64,000 nucleotides of DNA from Azospirillum sp. B21 (GTDB taxonomy: Bacteria; Pseudomonadota; Alphaproteobacteria; Azospirillales; Azospirillaceae): assembly GCF_008364825.1 (NCBI RefSeq), contig NZ_VTTO01000002.1, forward strand, positions 310,001-374,000, written 5' to 3'. Below, piece after piece: positions 54,989 to 63,391 of this stretch; the stretch's first letter is position 1, and every line of letters begins with the position of its first letter. A model generated the notes under the pieces. The model made no database searches. It was given only the letters and a program-made list of their open reading frames with translations, and was not told where the DNA came from. The position numbers and the translations under genes were made by a program.

Positions 54989-55062
54989 GTTCCCGGTTCC
55001 AGTTCTTCGGACCGTGGCCACCAGCACCGCTTCAGGGGCTGACCGGCCACGGACCCGGGAAC
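54989..55062 (+). promoter_or_regulatory. Nested RNA hairpins between peptide gene and ycaO
   Basis: Outer stem GTTCCCGG (54989-54996) with CCGGGAAC (55055-55062) and inner stem CCGTGGCC (55012-55019) with GGCCACGG (55045-55052), all perfect. No T-tract follows, so it is more likely a partial terminator or an mRNA-processing/stability element that would let the peptide be made in excess of the enzymes, as in many RiPP operons. Confidence 0.5.
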
Positions 55063-55105
55063 GGGACGCGCTCTCTCGATTTTCCCCCGCCCCGGACAAG
55101 CCGCG

Positions 55106-56377
55106 ATGCCCTTCGATCTGCTCGATGTCAAAGCCTCCGTTTCGGATGCTGTGAAGGCCCACACGGTCGGCACCCACCGGGTCATGGCGCCCGAACAGAC
55201 CCTGGCTCGGGTCACCCCGTTCCTGCCGATCATGGGGATCACCCGGGTCGCCAACGTCACCGGGCTGGATGCCGTCGGCATTCCGGTGGTGATGGTGACG
55301 CGGCCGAACTCGCGCTCCATTTCGGTGTCGCAGGGCAAGGGGGTGACGCTCGCCGCCGCGAAGGCGTCGGGGGTCATGGAATCGATCGAGAGCTATCACG
55401 CCGAACGCATCACCCTGCCGCTGAAGTTCGCCAGCTTCGAGGAGCTGCGCTGGACCCACCCGGTGGTGGACGTCGACCGCCTGCCCCGGCTGTCGACCGG
55501 CAGCTTCAACCCCAACAGCCCCATCCTGTGGATCGAGGGGCAGGACCTGCTGAATGGCGGCCCGAAATGGGTTCCGTTCGAGATGGTCCACCTGAATTTC
55601 ACCGTGCCGATGGCTCCCGGCCACGGCGCCTTCCTGGCCGGCTCTAACGGGCTGGCGTCGGGCAACCACAAGGTGGAGGCGATCAGCCACGCCGTCACCG
55701 AACTGGTGGAGCGCGACGCGACCACCCTGTGGCGCCTGCAGGACGCGGGTGCCCAGGCGGCCACCCGCATCGACCTGGACAGCATCGACGATCCGGTCTG
55801 CCGCTCGCTGATCGACCGGTTCGAGGCGGCGGGCGTCGCCGTCGGCGTGTGGGAGACCACCAGCGACGTCGGCCTCCCCGCTTTCCTCTGCCGCATCGTC
55901 GAGCGCGAGGAGCTGCCCCAGCAGTCCATCCGCCCAGCCACCGGCATGGGCTGCCATGCAGCGCGCGAGATCGCCCTGTCCCGCGCCCTGACCGAGGCGG
56001 CGCAAAGCCGCCTGACCTTCATCGCCGGCGCCCGCGACGACATGCCCCGCGCCGAATATGAACGCCACCTCGACCCCGCCCACCATGCCCGCTGGAAGGC
56101 GATGATCGTCGATGGTGTAGGCCGGCGCTCCTTCCATCGCTGCCCGACCAGCACCGCCCCCACCATCGAGGCCGACCTCGCCCACCAGCTCGACCGGTTG
56201 CGCGCGATCGGAATCGAGGAGGCGGTGGCGGTCGACCTTACCAAGCCCGAATTCGGCATCCCCGTCGTGCGCGTCGTCGTGCCGGGGCTGGAGGGTGCCG
56301 ACGAATCCCCCGATTACCTGCTGGGCGAACGCGGCCTGCGCGTGCTCGGCGCCCAAGCCATGGAGAAGGCGGCATGA
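55106..56377 (+). CDS. ycaO: YcaO-domain protein (TfuA-associated)
   Basis: 423 residues. YcaO proteins bind ATP and activate peptide backbone amides, giving azolines, thioamides or amidines. The ATP/Mg-binding Glu and Gln patterns are visible: ASGVMESIESYHAE near residues 86-99, AVTELVERDATTLW near 196-209 and RALTEAAQSRLTF near 291-303. The C-terminus ends GLRVLGAQAMEKAA and has no Pro-rich tail of the azoline-forming cyclodehydratase type. Next to a TfuA gene, with which it overlaps by 4 nt, the expected reaction is backbone thioamidation, as in methanogen McrA thioglycine. The likely substrate is the peptide encoded upstream. The start codon ATG 55106 has a weak ribosome site. Confidence 0.9.
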   Translation: MPFDLLDVKASVSDAVKAHTVGTHRVMAPEQTLARVTPFLPIMGITRVANVTGLDAVGIPVVMVTRPNSRSISVSQGKGVTLAAAKASGVMESIESYHAERITLPLKFASFEELRWTHPVVDVDRLPRLSTGSFNPNSPILWIEGQDLLNGGPKWVPFEMVHLNFTVPMAPGHGAFLAGSNGLASGNHKVEAISHAVTELVERDATTLWRLQDAGAQAATRIDLDSIDDPVCRSLIDRFEAAGVAVGVWETTSDVGLPAFLCRIVEREELPQQSIRPATGMGCHAAREIALSRALTEAAQSRLTFIAGARDDMPRAEYERHLDPAHHARWKAMIVDGVGRRSFHRCPTSTAPTIEADLAHQLDRLRAIGIEEAVAVDLTKPEFGIPVVRVVVPGLEGADESPDYLLGERGLRVLGAQAMEKAA

Positions 56378-57126
56378 GCGGCGTCTATGTCTTCCTCGGC
56401 CCCACCCTGCCGCGCGAGGATGCGGAGCGGGAGCTGGACGCCACATACCTGCCGCCGGTCGCCCAGGGCGACGTGCTGCGGCTGTGCGCGGAGAAGCCGG
56501 CGGCGATCGGCATCGTCGACGGCTTCTTCGAAAGCGTGCCGTCGGTCTGGCACAAGGAAATCCTCTACGCCATCCATGCCGGCATCCCGGTGTTCGGCGC
56601 CTCCAGCATGGGGGCGCTGCGCGCGGCGGAGCTGTATCCCTTCGGCATGGTCGGCGTCGGCGCCATCTTCGAGGCGTTCCGCGACGGCCGGCTGGAGGAC
56701 GACGACGAGGTCGCGGTGATTCACGGCCCGGCCGAGCTCGGCTACACGGCCCTGTCGGAGGCGATGGTCAACATTCGCCGCACCCTGTCCGACGCGGTGG
56801 CCGACCGGGTGCTGACCGCCGGAACCTCCCTGCGCCTGGAATCCATCGCCAAGGAATTGCCCTACCGCGAGCGCGGCTATGGCCGGATGCTGCGGCTGGG
56901 CGGCGATATCGGCCTGCCGGCGGACGAACTGGCGGCTTTCCGCGGCTGGCTGCCGCAAGGCCGCTTCGACCAGAAACGCGACGACGCCAAGGCGATGCTG
57001 CGCAGCATGGCACGGCGCCTGGGCCGTCCCGCCGGCAACGATGCGGTGCCGGAAGCCCGTTTCCATTTCGAACGAACCGTCCTGTGGGAACGCGCCCTGC
57101 GCGACGCGGCACCCCTCGCGATGTAG
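56374..57126 (+). CDS. tfuA: TfuA-like protein
   Basis: 250 residues. The N-terminus VYVFLGPTLPREDAERELDA and the block PSVWHKEILYAIHAGIPVFG then ASSMGALRAAELYPFGMVGV near residues 55-90 are characteristic of the TfuA family, first named in trifolitoxin biosynthesis. TfuA acts with a YcaO enzyme and is thought to deliver sulfur for thioamide formation. Translation is coupled to ycaO (ATGA). The last 60 residues are less conserved and carry positively charged helices. The sulfur donor gene is not in this neighbourhood. Confidence 0.9.
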   Translation: MSGVYVFLGPTLPREDAERELDATYLPPVAQGDVLRLCAEKPAAIGIVDGFFESVPSVWHKEILYAIHAGIPVFGASSMGALRAAELYPFGMVGVGAIFEAFRDGRLEDDDEVAVIHGPAELGYTALSEAMVNIRRTLSDAVADRVLTAGTSLRLESIAKELPYRERGYGRMLRLGGDIGLPADELAAFRGWLPQGRFDQKRDDAKAMLRSMARRLGRPAGNDAVPEARFHFERTVLWERALRDAAPLAM

Positions 57127-57203
57127 GTGAGTTTTCGGTAGACTGATCGCGCCGGGGTGGCGGTCGTCGCCGCCCTGGCGTGAAACGGTGCCGGGACGGA
57201 TGG

Positions 57204-57914
57204 ATGAACGCGCCCATGGATGTGGCGGCGGTGCTGAGGCGCAACCGCCTGCTCGGAGAACTCGACGCCAGGCAAATGGCGGAAATGCTGGGACTGGGCC
57301 GTATCGTCCGCTTCGATGCCGACCAGATCATCTTCGACAAGGGCGATCCCGGCGACAGCCTGTTCGCCGTGCTGAAGGGCCAGATCGCCATCCGGACCTC
57401 CTCGGCGGATGGCAAGACCATGCTGTTGAACATCCTGGAGGCCGGCGACGTCCTGGGAGAGATCGGCCTGATCGACGGGCGGGAACGCACGGCCGCCGCC
57501 GTCGCCCTGCGCCCGGTCGAGCTTTACCGCATCGACCGCGCCGATTTCATTCCTTTCCTGGAACGCCATCCGCGCCTGTGCACCAGCATGATGGTGGTCC
57601 TGTGCGACCGACTGCGCTGGGTGTCCGAGAACATCGAGGATGCCGTCTTCCACGACGTCCCGCGCCGGCTCGCCCGCAGGTTGCTGTTGCTGTCGGACAG
57701 CTACGGACAGCCGACCCCGGCCGGCTTGCGCCTGACCTTGCCGCTGTCGCAGGAAGCGCTCGCAAACATGCTGGGCGTCACCCGTGAAATGGTGAACAAG
57801 TGTCTCGGCGCCCTGCGCAAAACCGGCGCAGTGACATATGCCAAAGGTTTTATCGTTATCAACGATCTGGCCTTGCTCAAGGACATGGCCGGGGATCCCG
57901 AACGGGCTCCCTAG
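57204..57914 (+). CDS. Crp/Fnr-family transcriptional regulator
   Basis: 236 residues from ATG 57204. The cyclic-nucleotide-binding beta barrel spans about 15-130, with IIFDKGDPGDSLFAVLKGQI and the phosphate-binding-cassette-like GEIGLIDGRERTAAAVA. The winged helix spans about 160-225, with LSQEALANMLGVTREMVNKC as recognition helix. No Fnr-type Cys cluster is present, so it is a Crp-type sensor of cyclic nucleotide or another small effector rather than an oxygen sensor. It follows tfuA by 77 nt in the same direction and lies in the locus that also encodes a cyclase-homology protein. A GTG start eight codons earlier is possible. Confidence 0.85.
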   Translation: MNAPMDVAAVLRRNRLLGELDARQMAEMLGLGRIVRFDADQIIFDKGDPGDSLFAVLKGQIAIRTSSADGKTMLLNILEAGDVLGEIGLIDGRERTAAAVALRPVELYRIDRADFIPFLERHPRLCTSMMVVLCDRLRWVSENIEDAVFHDVPRRLARRLLLLSDSYGQPTPAGLRLTLPLSQEALANMLGVTREMVNKCLGALRKTGAVTYAKGFIVINDLALLKDMAGDPERAP

Positions 57915-58021
57915 GGAGAATCCTTACCTGCCGAAAGTTTTGTTCCCAAAGCCGGTTGTAGTCGCGTTATAGTGAGCGCGCGTCGGGGGCAATCGCACGG
58001 GCAGGACGAGGGTTTAAGAGC

Positions 58022-58402
58022 ATGTCGAGCGATGGGAACAACAGGTCTCGCACTGGTCAATTTGCGGGTGTCGCCTCCCTGGCCGCCCGCACGCTGAAAT
58101 TGTCCGGGCGCGATGTCTCCATCCGTCTGGAGCCGTCCTACTGGGAGGGGCTCGAGGAGATCTCCCTGCGGGAAGACCTGACGGTGGAAGAGCTGTGCGG
58201 GGATGTCCGCGACCGCATGGAACAGCAGGGCCGCCGCTCCTCGCAAGCCGGCGTATCGCTCGCGAACGCACTGCGCGTGTTCGTGGTCGGCTATTTCCGG
58301 CAGGCTGCGACCGAACGTGGCCATGCTCGCGCCGGCCACGGCCAGGGCCGTCCGTTCATCGCCACTCCCTTCGATACGGTTCCCGCCACCAGCGAAAGCT
58401 GA
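58022..58402 (+). CDS. Ribbon-helix-helix protein B flanking the RiPP locus
   Basis: 126 residues from ATG 58022. Residues about 28-95 fit an RHH_4-type domain: SIRLEPSYWEGLEEISLRED, then LTVEELCGDVRDRMEQQG and SLANALRVFVVGYFRQAATE. It is a paralogue of the protein at 54292-54594, longer at both ends. A 108-base gap to the Crp-type gene contains AT-rich sequence but no clear promoter. RHH proteins bind DNA as dimers. It could act in the same regulatory circuit as its paralogue. It ends 68 bases before the convergent bdhA gene. Confidence 0.75.
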   Translation: MSSDGNNRSRTGQFAGVASLAARTLKLSGRDVSIRLEPSYWEGLEEISLREDLTVEELCGDVRDRMEQQGRRSSQAGVSLANALRVFVVGYFRQAATERGHARAGHGQGRPFIATPFDTVPATSES

Positions 58403-58470
58403 GAAGGGCCGGGCTTCCAGGAAGGGGCAGGCACTTCGGCCCACCCCCCCGAGGCATTGGAAGGGCCGCC

Positions 58471-59259
58471 TTACTGGGCGGTCCAGCCGCCATCCATGGT
58501 CAGCGCGGCCCCGCGCATGTTGCCGGCAGCTTCCGAGCACAGGAACACCGCCAGTTCACCCAGCTGCTCCGGAGTGACGAAGGATTTCGACGGCTGCTTC
58601 TCGCTCAGCAGCTCGCGTCCGGCCTCCTCCACCGACAGGCTGCGCGAGGCGGCCAGAGCGTCGATCTGCTTCTGCACCAGCGGCGTCAGCACCCAGCCCG
58701 GGCAGATGGCGTTGCAGGTGATGTTGGTCTCCGCCAGCTCCAGTGCCGTCACCTTGGTCAGGCCGATCACGCCGTGCTTGGCGGCGACATAGGCCGACTT
58801 GTTGACCGACGCCACCAGGCCGTGCACCGACGCGATGTTGATAACCCGGCCCCAGCCGCGCGCCTTCATGCCCGGCAATGCCGCGCGGGTGCCGTGGAAG
58901 ACGGCCGACAGGTTGATGGCGATCACCGCGTCCCAGCGCTCCACCGGGAAGGCGTCGACCGGCGCCACATGCTGGATGCCGGCATTGTTGACCAGCACGT
59001 CCAGCCGGCCATAGGCCGCCTCGGTGGCGGCGACCATCGCCTCGATCTCCTCGGGCTTCGACATGTCGGCGCCGTTGTGGGCGACGCGCACGCCGAACTC
59101 CGCCGACAGCGACTGGCACAGCTCGGCGATGTAGGCGGCGTCGCCGAAGCCGTTCAGCATCAGGTCGGCGCCCTGGCCCGCGAGCTGCCGTGCGATTCCA
59201 AGGCCGATCCCGCTGGTGGACCCAGTGACGAGCGCGGCCTTCCCCTTCAGATTGGTCAT
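58471..59259 (-). CDS. bdhA: D-3-hydroxybutyrate dehydrogenase
   Basis: 262-residue short-chain dehydrogenase that interconverts 3-hydroxybutyrate and acetoacetate with NAD. Nucleotide site TGSTSGIGLGIA at 12-23, NNAGIQH near 91, and the catalytic triad Ser144 (INIASVHGLVAS), Tyr157 and Lys161 (KSAYVAAKHG). IQHVAPVDAFPVERWDAVIA is typical of bacterial BdhA. It is the last gene of the permease-scoA-scoB-bdhA operon, 12 nt after scoB. Together they take up hydroxybutyrate and convert it to acetoacetyl-CoA, and would also serve PHB breakdown. Confidence 0.92.
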   Translation of the reverse strand: MTNLKGKAALVTGSTSGIGLGIARQLAGQGADLMLNGFGDAAYIAELCQSLSAEFGVRVAHNGADMSKPEEIEAMVAATEAAYGRLDVLVNNAGIQHVAPVDAFPVERWDAVIAINLSAVFHGTRAALPGMKARGWGRVINIASVHGLVASVNKSAYVAAKHGVIGLTKVTALELAETNITCNAICPGWVLTPLVQKQIDALAASRSLSVEEAGRELLSEKQPSKSFVTPEQLGELAVFLCSEAAGNMRGAALTMDGGWTAQ

Positions 59260-59271
59260 TGTTCTTTACCT

Positions 59272-59919
<648 letters not shown>

Positions 59920-59936
59920 GGCTCAATACTCCCCGA

Positions 59937-60596
59937 TCAGCGCGGCGTCGCGGTGACGATGTGGTCGACCAGAATCGACGGCGTCATCACCGCGTCGGGC
60001 GGGATGCAGCCGACCGGCAGGATGTCCTCGGCCTCGGCGATCACCGTGGCACCGGCCATTGCCATCAACGGGTTGAAATTGCGCGCGGTCAGCGCGTAGG
60101 TCAGGTTGCCGTACAGGTCGGCCTGCTTGGCAGAGACCAACGCGAAGTCGGCCTTGATCGGCATTTCCAGCAGGTAGGTGACACCGTCGACCTCGACCGT
60201 GCGCTTGCCCTCCTCCACCGTGGTGCCGACGCCGGTGGGGGTCAGGACGCCGCCCAGACCGACGCCGCCGGCGCGGATGCGCTCGGCCAGCGTGCCCTGC
60301 GGCACCAGTTCCACCTCGATGGCGCCGGCGATCATCTGCTTCTGCGTCTCGGGGTTCAGGCCGATGTGGCTGGTGACGACGCGACGCACCAGCTTCTCCA
60401 CCACCAGCTTGCCCAGGCCGTTGTTGGGCCGGGCGGTGTCGTTGGCGATGATGGTCAGGTCGCGCTTGCCCTGGCGGATCAGTTCGTCCACCAGCCGGTT
60501 GGGGCCGCCGACGGCCATGAAGCCGCCGATCAGCAGGGAAGCGCCGTCGGGAATGCGCGCGACGGCCTCTTCCAGGGAAACGAGTTTGTTCTTCAT
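59937..60596 (-). CDS. scoA: 3-oxoacid CoA-transferase subunit A
   Basis: 219 residues, alpha subunit of the same enzyme. The CoA-binding glycine-rich block GASLLIGGFMAVGGPNRLVD is at residues 18-37, followed by LTIIANDTARPNNGLGKLVV. It ends with ILPVGCIPPDAVMTPSILVD. It pairs with the product of the next gene as an alpha2beta2 enzyme. It lies 2 nt after the permease stop. Confidence 0.93.
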   Translation of the reverse strand: MKNKLVSLEEAVARIPDGASLLIGGFMAVGGPNRLVDELIRQGKRDLTIIANDTARPNNGLGKLVVEKLVRRVVTSHIGLNPETQKQMIAGAIEVELVPQGTLAERIRAGGVGLGGVLTPTGVGTTVEEGKRTVEVDGVTYLLEMPIKADFALVSAKQADLYGNLTYALTARNFNPLMAMAGATVIAEAEDILPVGCIPPDAVMTPSILVDHIVTATPR

Positions 60597-60598
60597 GA

Positions 60599-61990
60599 TC
60601 AGACGATCCCGGTCAGGTAATAGACGGCGATCACGAAGAAGACCGCCAGCGTCTTGATGCAGGTGACGGCGAAGATGTCGCCGTAAGACTGCCGGTGCGT
60701 CAGTCCGGTGACGCCCAGCAAGGTGATGACGGCACCGTTGTGCGGCAAGGTATCCATGCCGCCGCTGGCCATGGAGGCGACCCGGTGCAGAACCTCCATC
60801 GGGATGCCGGCGGCGTTGGCGGCGGCGATGAACTGGTCGGCCATTGCCGCCAGCGCGATGCTCATGCCGCCCGATGCCGAACCCGTGATGCCGGCCAGCG
60901 CGGTGACGGTCACCGCCTCGTTCACCAGCGGGTTGGGAATGGCCGACAGCGCGTCGCGGATGATCAGGAAGCCCGGCAGCGCCGCGATCACCGCGCCGAA
61001 GCCGTATTCCGAGGCCGTGTTCATGGCGGCCAGCAGCGACCCGCCGATGGCGGCCTTGGTTCCGTCGGCGAAGCGCTGCGACACCGGCTTCCAGGCGAAG
61101 GCCAGCACCATCAGGATGCCGCAGAGAAGAGCCCCTTCCACCGCCCAGATGCCGGCGACGGAGGAGACCTGCGTCACCAGCGGCTTGGCGCCTGGGGTCA
61201 GCGCCACCTCGCTGGTGGCGCCGTACACGCTAGGGATCGCCATGGTGAACAGCTTGTTCAGCACGCCGACGGCGACCAGCGGCGACAGGGCCAGGATCGG
61301 GTTCGGCAGCATCTCCGACACAACCGATTCCGGTTCGTTGCTGTGGCCGCTCCCATAGCCTTCGCCCCGCGCGATAGCCGAGCGCACACGCCATTCCAGA
61401 TAGAGCAGCCCCAGCACCAGGATGAAGACGGAGCCGATCAGGCCCAGCCAGGGGGCGGCATAGGCATCGGTCTTGAAGAAGGTGGTGGGAATGATGTTCT
61501 GGATTTGCGGCGTGCCCGGCAGCGCGTCCATGGTGACGGTGAAGGCGCCGAGCGCGATCACGCCGGGGATCAGGCGCTTGGGGATATCACTCTGCCGGAA
61601 CATCTCCGCCGCGAAGGGATAGACGGCGAAGACCACGACGAACAGCGACACGCCGCCATAGGTCAGCAGCAGGCAGACCAGCACGATGGAGGTCACCGCA
61701 CGCTCGCGCCCGACCAGCTTGATGACGGCCGAGACGATCGACTTGGAGAAGCCGGACAGCTCGATCACCTTGCCGAACACCGCGCCCAGCAGGAAGACCG
61801 GGAAGTACAGCTTCACGAAGCCGACCATCTTGTCCATGAACAGGCCGGTGAAGATCGGCGGCACGGCGGACGGGTCGGTCAACAGCACGGCCCCCATCGC
61901 CGCGATGGGCGCGAAGAGGATGACGCTGAAGCCCCGGTAGGCGACCAGCATCAGGAACGCGAGCGCTCCCACGCAGATCAGGAAACTCAT
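60599..61990 (-). CDS. GntP-family permease, probable hydroxybutyrate/acetoacetate transporter
   Basis: 463 residues with about twelve to fourteen membrane segments. Family features are the N-terminal MLVAYRGFSVILFAPIAAMG, LPGTPQIQNIIPTTFF near residue 155, and the C-terminal MASGGMDTLPHNGAVITLLG near residue 410. GntP members carry gluconate or, in some clades, hydroxybutyrate. The position as first gene of a 3-hydroxybutyrate operon suggests short-chain hydroxy or keto acids as substrate. The ATG region lies 63 nt from the end of the upstream SRPBCC gene. Confidence 0.85.
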   Translation of the reverse strand: MSFLICVGALAFLMLVAYRGFSVILFAPIAAMGAVLLTDPSAVPPIFTGLFMDKMVGFVKLYFPVFLLGAVFGKVIELSGFSKSIVSAVIKLVGRERAVTSIVLVCLLLTYGGVSLFVVVFAVYPFAAEMFRQSDIPKRLIPGVIALGAFTVTMDALPGTPQIQNIIPTTFFKTDAYAAPWLGLIGSVFILVLGLLYLEWRVRSAIARGEGYGSGHSNEPESVVSEMLPNPILALSPLVAVGVLNKLFTMAIPSVYGATSEVALTPGAKPLVTQVSSVAGIWAVEGALLCGILMVLAFAWKPVSQRFADGTKAAIGGSLLAAMNTASEYGFGAVIAALPGFLIIRDALSAIPNPLVNEAVTVTALAGITGSASGGMSIALAAMADQFIAAANAAGIPMEVLHRVASMASGGMDTLPHNGAVITLLGVTGLTHRQSYGDIFAVTCIKTLAVFFVIAVYYLTGIV

Positions 61991-62053
61991 TTGGACGATG
62001 CTCCCTCGGTTATTCTTGTCGGACGGTGACCGTCACGGGTGTGTTTTCGGGAT

Positions 62054-62488
62054 TTACGGCTGAAGCAGACTGCGAAGCCGGGCCATGCCGGCGTCGTAGA
62101 AGTCGCGGACGAAACGCTCCGCCTCCGCCTCCGCGCTCTGGTTCGGGTGGGAGGAAAGCGGATGGAAGGTGGCGGTCCAATCCAGGGCGGTCTGCCGTTC
62201 CCCATCGGCGTGCAGGCGGATTTGCGCCAGCAGGTCGGTGACCGGGTACGGTCCCTCGACCACCGCATAGGTGTAGGCATCTTCAACGCGGCTGACATGT
62301 TCCAGCCGGTGGATGACTGGCGCCCCATCATAGAGTCGCAGACGCCGGAGCGCGCCTTTCCCCACCCCCTCCACGATCATGGAGACCGCACCGGGGTACC
62401 AGTCGCCCAACGCCCCGTTCCACCGGACCAGCGGCCACACGCAGCGCGCCGGGACGGGCAGAAGGGAGGTTGCGGTGACCAGCGGCAT
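62054..62488 (-). CDS. SRPBCC-family protein
   Basis: 144 residues. The opening segment SLLPVPARCVWPLVRWNGAL and the helix at the end (AEAERFVRDFYDAGMARLRS) match the START/Bet v1-like SRPBCC fold, such as MxaD-like or polyketide-cyclase-like proteins that bind hydrophobic ligands. The motif SWYPGA-like DWYPGAVS is common in this group. No catalytic residues can be assigned. It lies upstream of the permease operon in the same direction, 63 nt apart, and may be its first gene. Confidence 0.8.
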   Translation of the reverse strand: MPLVTATSLLPVPARCVWPLVRWNGALGDWYPGAVSMIVEGVGKGALRRLRLYDGAPVIHRLEHVSRVEDAYTYAVVEGPYPVTDLLAQIRLHADGERQTALDWTATFHPLSSHPNQSAEAEAERFVRDFYDAGMARLRSLLQP

Positions 62489-62772
62489 CGGGGCGCTTTC
62501 TCATGGAGGCAGGCCCCGGAGGGCGGAAGGTGCAACTATGGGAGCAAGGGTCATGCCAGAATTGCGTGGACCGATAGTGACAGCGGAAACCTTTGATAAG
62601 GCTGATTTTGTGCATTGCACACAAAATTCCTCAACTCGCTACAGGTCTCACAATTGAGATTGTGCAAGAGGAAGCCGTCTATTTATAGAGACTAAGTCTC
62701 GAACTATAGACATCTGCGGCAAGGCGAAACGATTGTCTCGCAAGGCGGTTGAGCCGACTTGTGGAATGCCGC
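62489..62772. other. Palindrome-rich intergenic region
   Basis: No gene seen. Clear dyads are TGTGCATTGCACA (62609-62621, perfect, inside the larger ATTTTGTG...CACAAAAT repeat at 62605-62627), CACAAT-TGAG-ATTGTG (62649-62664) and GAGACTAAGTCTC (62688-62700). The DNA is AT-richer than the rest of the window. Promoters for the leftward SRPBCC gene and for copZ must lie here or just downstream. Confidence 0.6.
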
Positions 62773-62803
62773 TTGACCTTCCAACCGCTGGAAGGCTCAG
62801 CCT
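62773..62803 (+). promoter_or_regulatory. CueR/MerR-type promoter of copZ
   Basis: -35 TTGACC (62773-62778) and -10 CAGCCT (62798-62803) are 19 bp apart, with the dyad CCTTCC-AACCGCT-GGAAGG (62777-62795) inside the spacer. The long spacer plus this dyad is the hallmark of CueR-controlled copper-export promoters. The start codon of copZ is about 44 nt downstream of the -10. No cueR gene is in the window. Confidence 0.8.
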
Positions 62804-62846
62804 GTGGAAATCGGGTGCGCCGTCGCACCGCCAAGGGAGAAAACCC

Positions 62847-63047
62847 ATGCTGACGTTGAAGGTATCCGGAATGTCCTGCGGCCACTGCGCCCAGACGGTG
62901 ACCAAGGCGGTGGAAGCGCTTCCGTCGGTCGAGCGGACTCTTGTCGACTTGAAGGCAGGCCAGGTGTCCGTCGAGGGCGATGCCGAAGAATCGACCATCC
63001 GCCAAGCCATCGAGGATGCCGGCTATGAGGTGCAGGGCAGGGCCTGA
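62847..63047 (+). CDS. copZ: Copper chaperone CopZ (HMA domain)
   Basis: 66 residues, a single heavy-metal-associated domain. The metal site MSCGHC is at residues 9-14 (G-M-S-C-G-H-C, with His in place of the more usual Ala/Gly-Ser), followed by AQTVTKAVEALPSVERTLVD. AGGGAG precedes the ATG by 7 nt. It hands Cu(I) to the exporter ATPase CopA in known systems. The upstream CueR-type promoter supports copper induction. The exporter gene is not adjacent. Confidence 0.93.
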   Translation: MLTLKVSGMSCGHCAQTVTKAVEALPSVERTLVDLKAGQVSVEGDAEESTIRQAIEDAGYEVQGRA

Positions 63048-63064
63048 GGCGCCATCCACAAAAA

Positions 63065-63104
63065 GAATGGGCGCCGGGCCATATGGCCGGCGCCCATTCT
63101 CGAT
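63065..63104. terminator. Bidirectional terminator-like hairpin
   Basis: GAATGGGCGCCGG (63065-63077) pairs with CCGGCGCCCATTC (63087-63099). On the minus strand the hairpin is followed by TTTTT (63059-63064 region), a good terminator for hemP; on the plus strand it closes copZ with a weaker T-run. Confidence 0.8.
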
Positions 63105-63136
63105 GGCATTTTCCCGGAAGGTTCTTTGAAGGTCTT

Positions 63137-63304
63137 TTACTTGGTGAGGATCAGCTTGTTGGCGCGGGTCACGCGCAGGCGATAGCTCTGCCCGGCGTGC
63201 TGGATCACGATCTCGCGGCTGCCCGACATCAAACGGGCGGATTCGACCACCGGCAGGGACGCGACGACGAAGGAGGCGGGAGCGGAGACGGCGCTGTCGT
63301 GCAT
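63137..63304 (-). CDS. hemP: Hemin uptake protein HemP
   Basis: 55 residues from ATG 63304; the frame is open further upstream. The C-terminal SGSREIVIQHAGQSYRLRVT and RANKLILTK is the HemP/HmuP family signature, a small protein needed for heme-uptake gene expression in several proteobacteria. It is transcribed leftward behind an iron-box-like site. The hmu transport genes are not in the window, so the operon layout is incomplete or separate here. Confidence 0.9.
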   Translation of the reverse strand: MHDSAVSAPASFVVASLPVVESARLMSGSREIVIQHAGQSYRLRVTRANKLILTK

Positions 63305-63391
63305 GGCGTGTCTTTCTTGCTGGACGGACGTTGCGGTCGGCGATGTCCGGGCGTGAACCCTGAACCGGACACTACGCCCGTCCGAAGTCAA

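Noticed and set aside
57951..57973. Sigma-70 promoter for the second RHH gene
   Set aside because: TTGTTC and TATAGT-like hexamers can be found, but their spacing (about 22 nt) is outside the usual 16-18 nt range.
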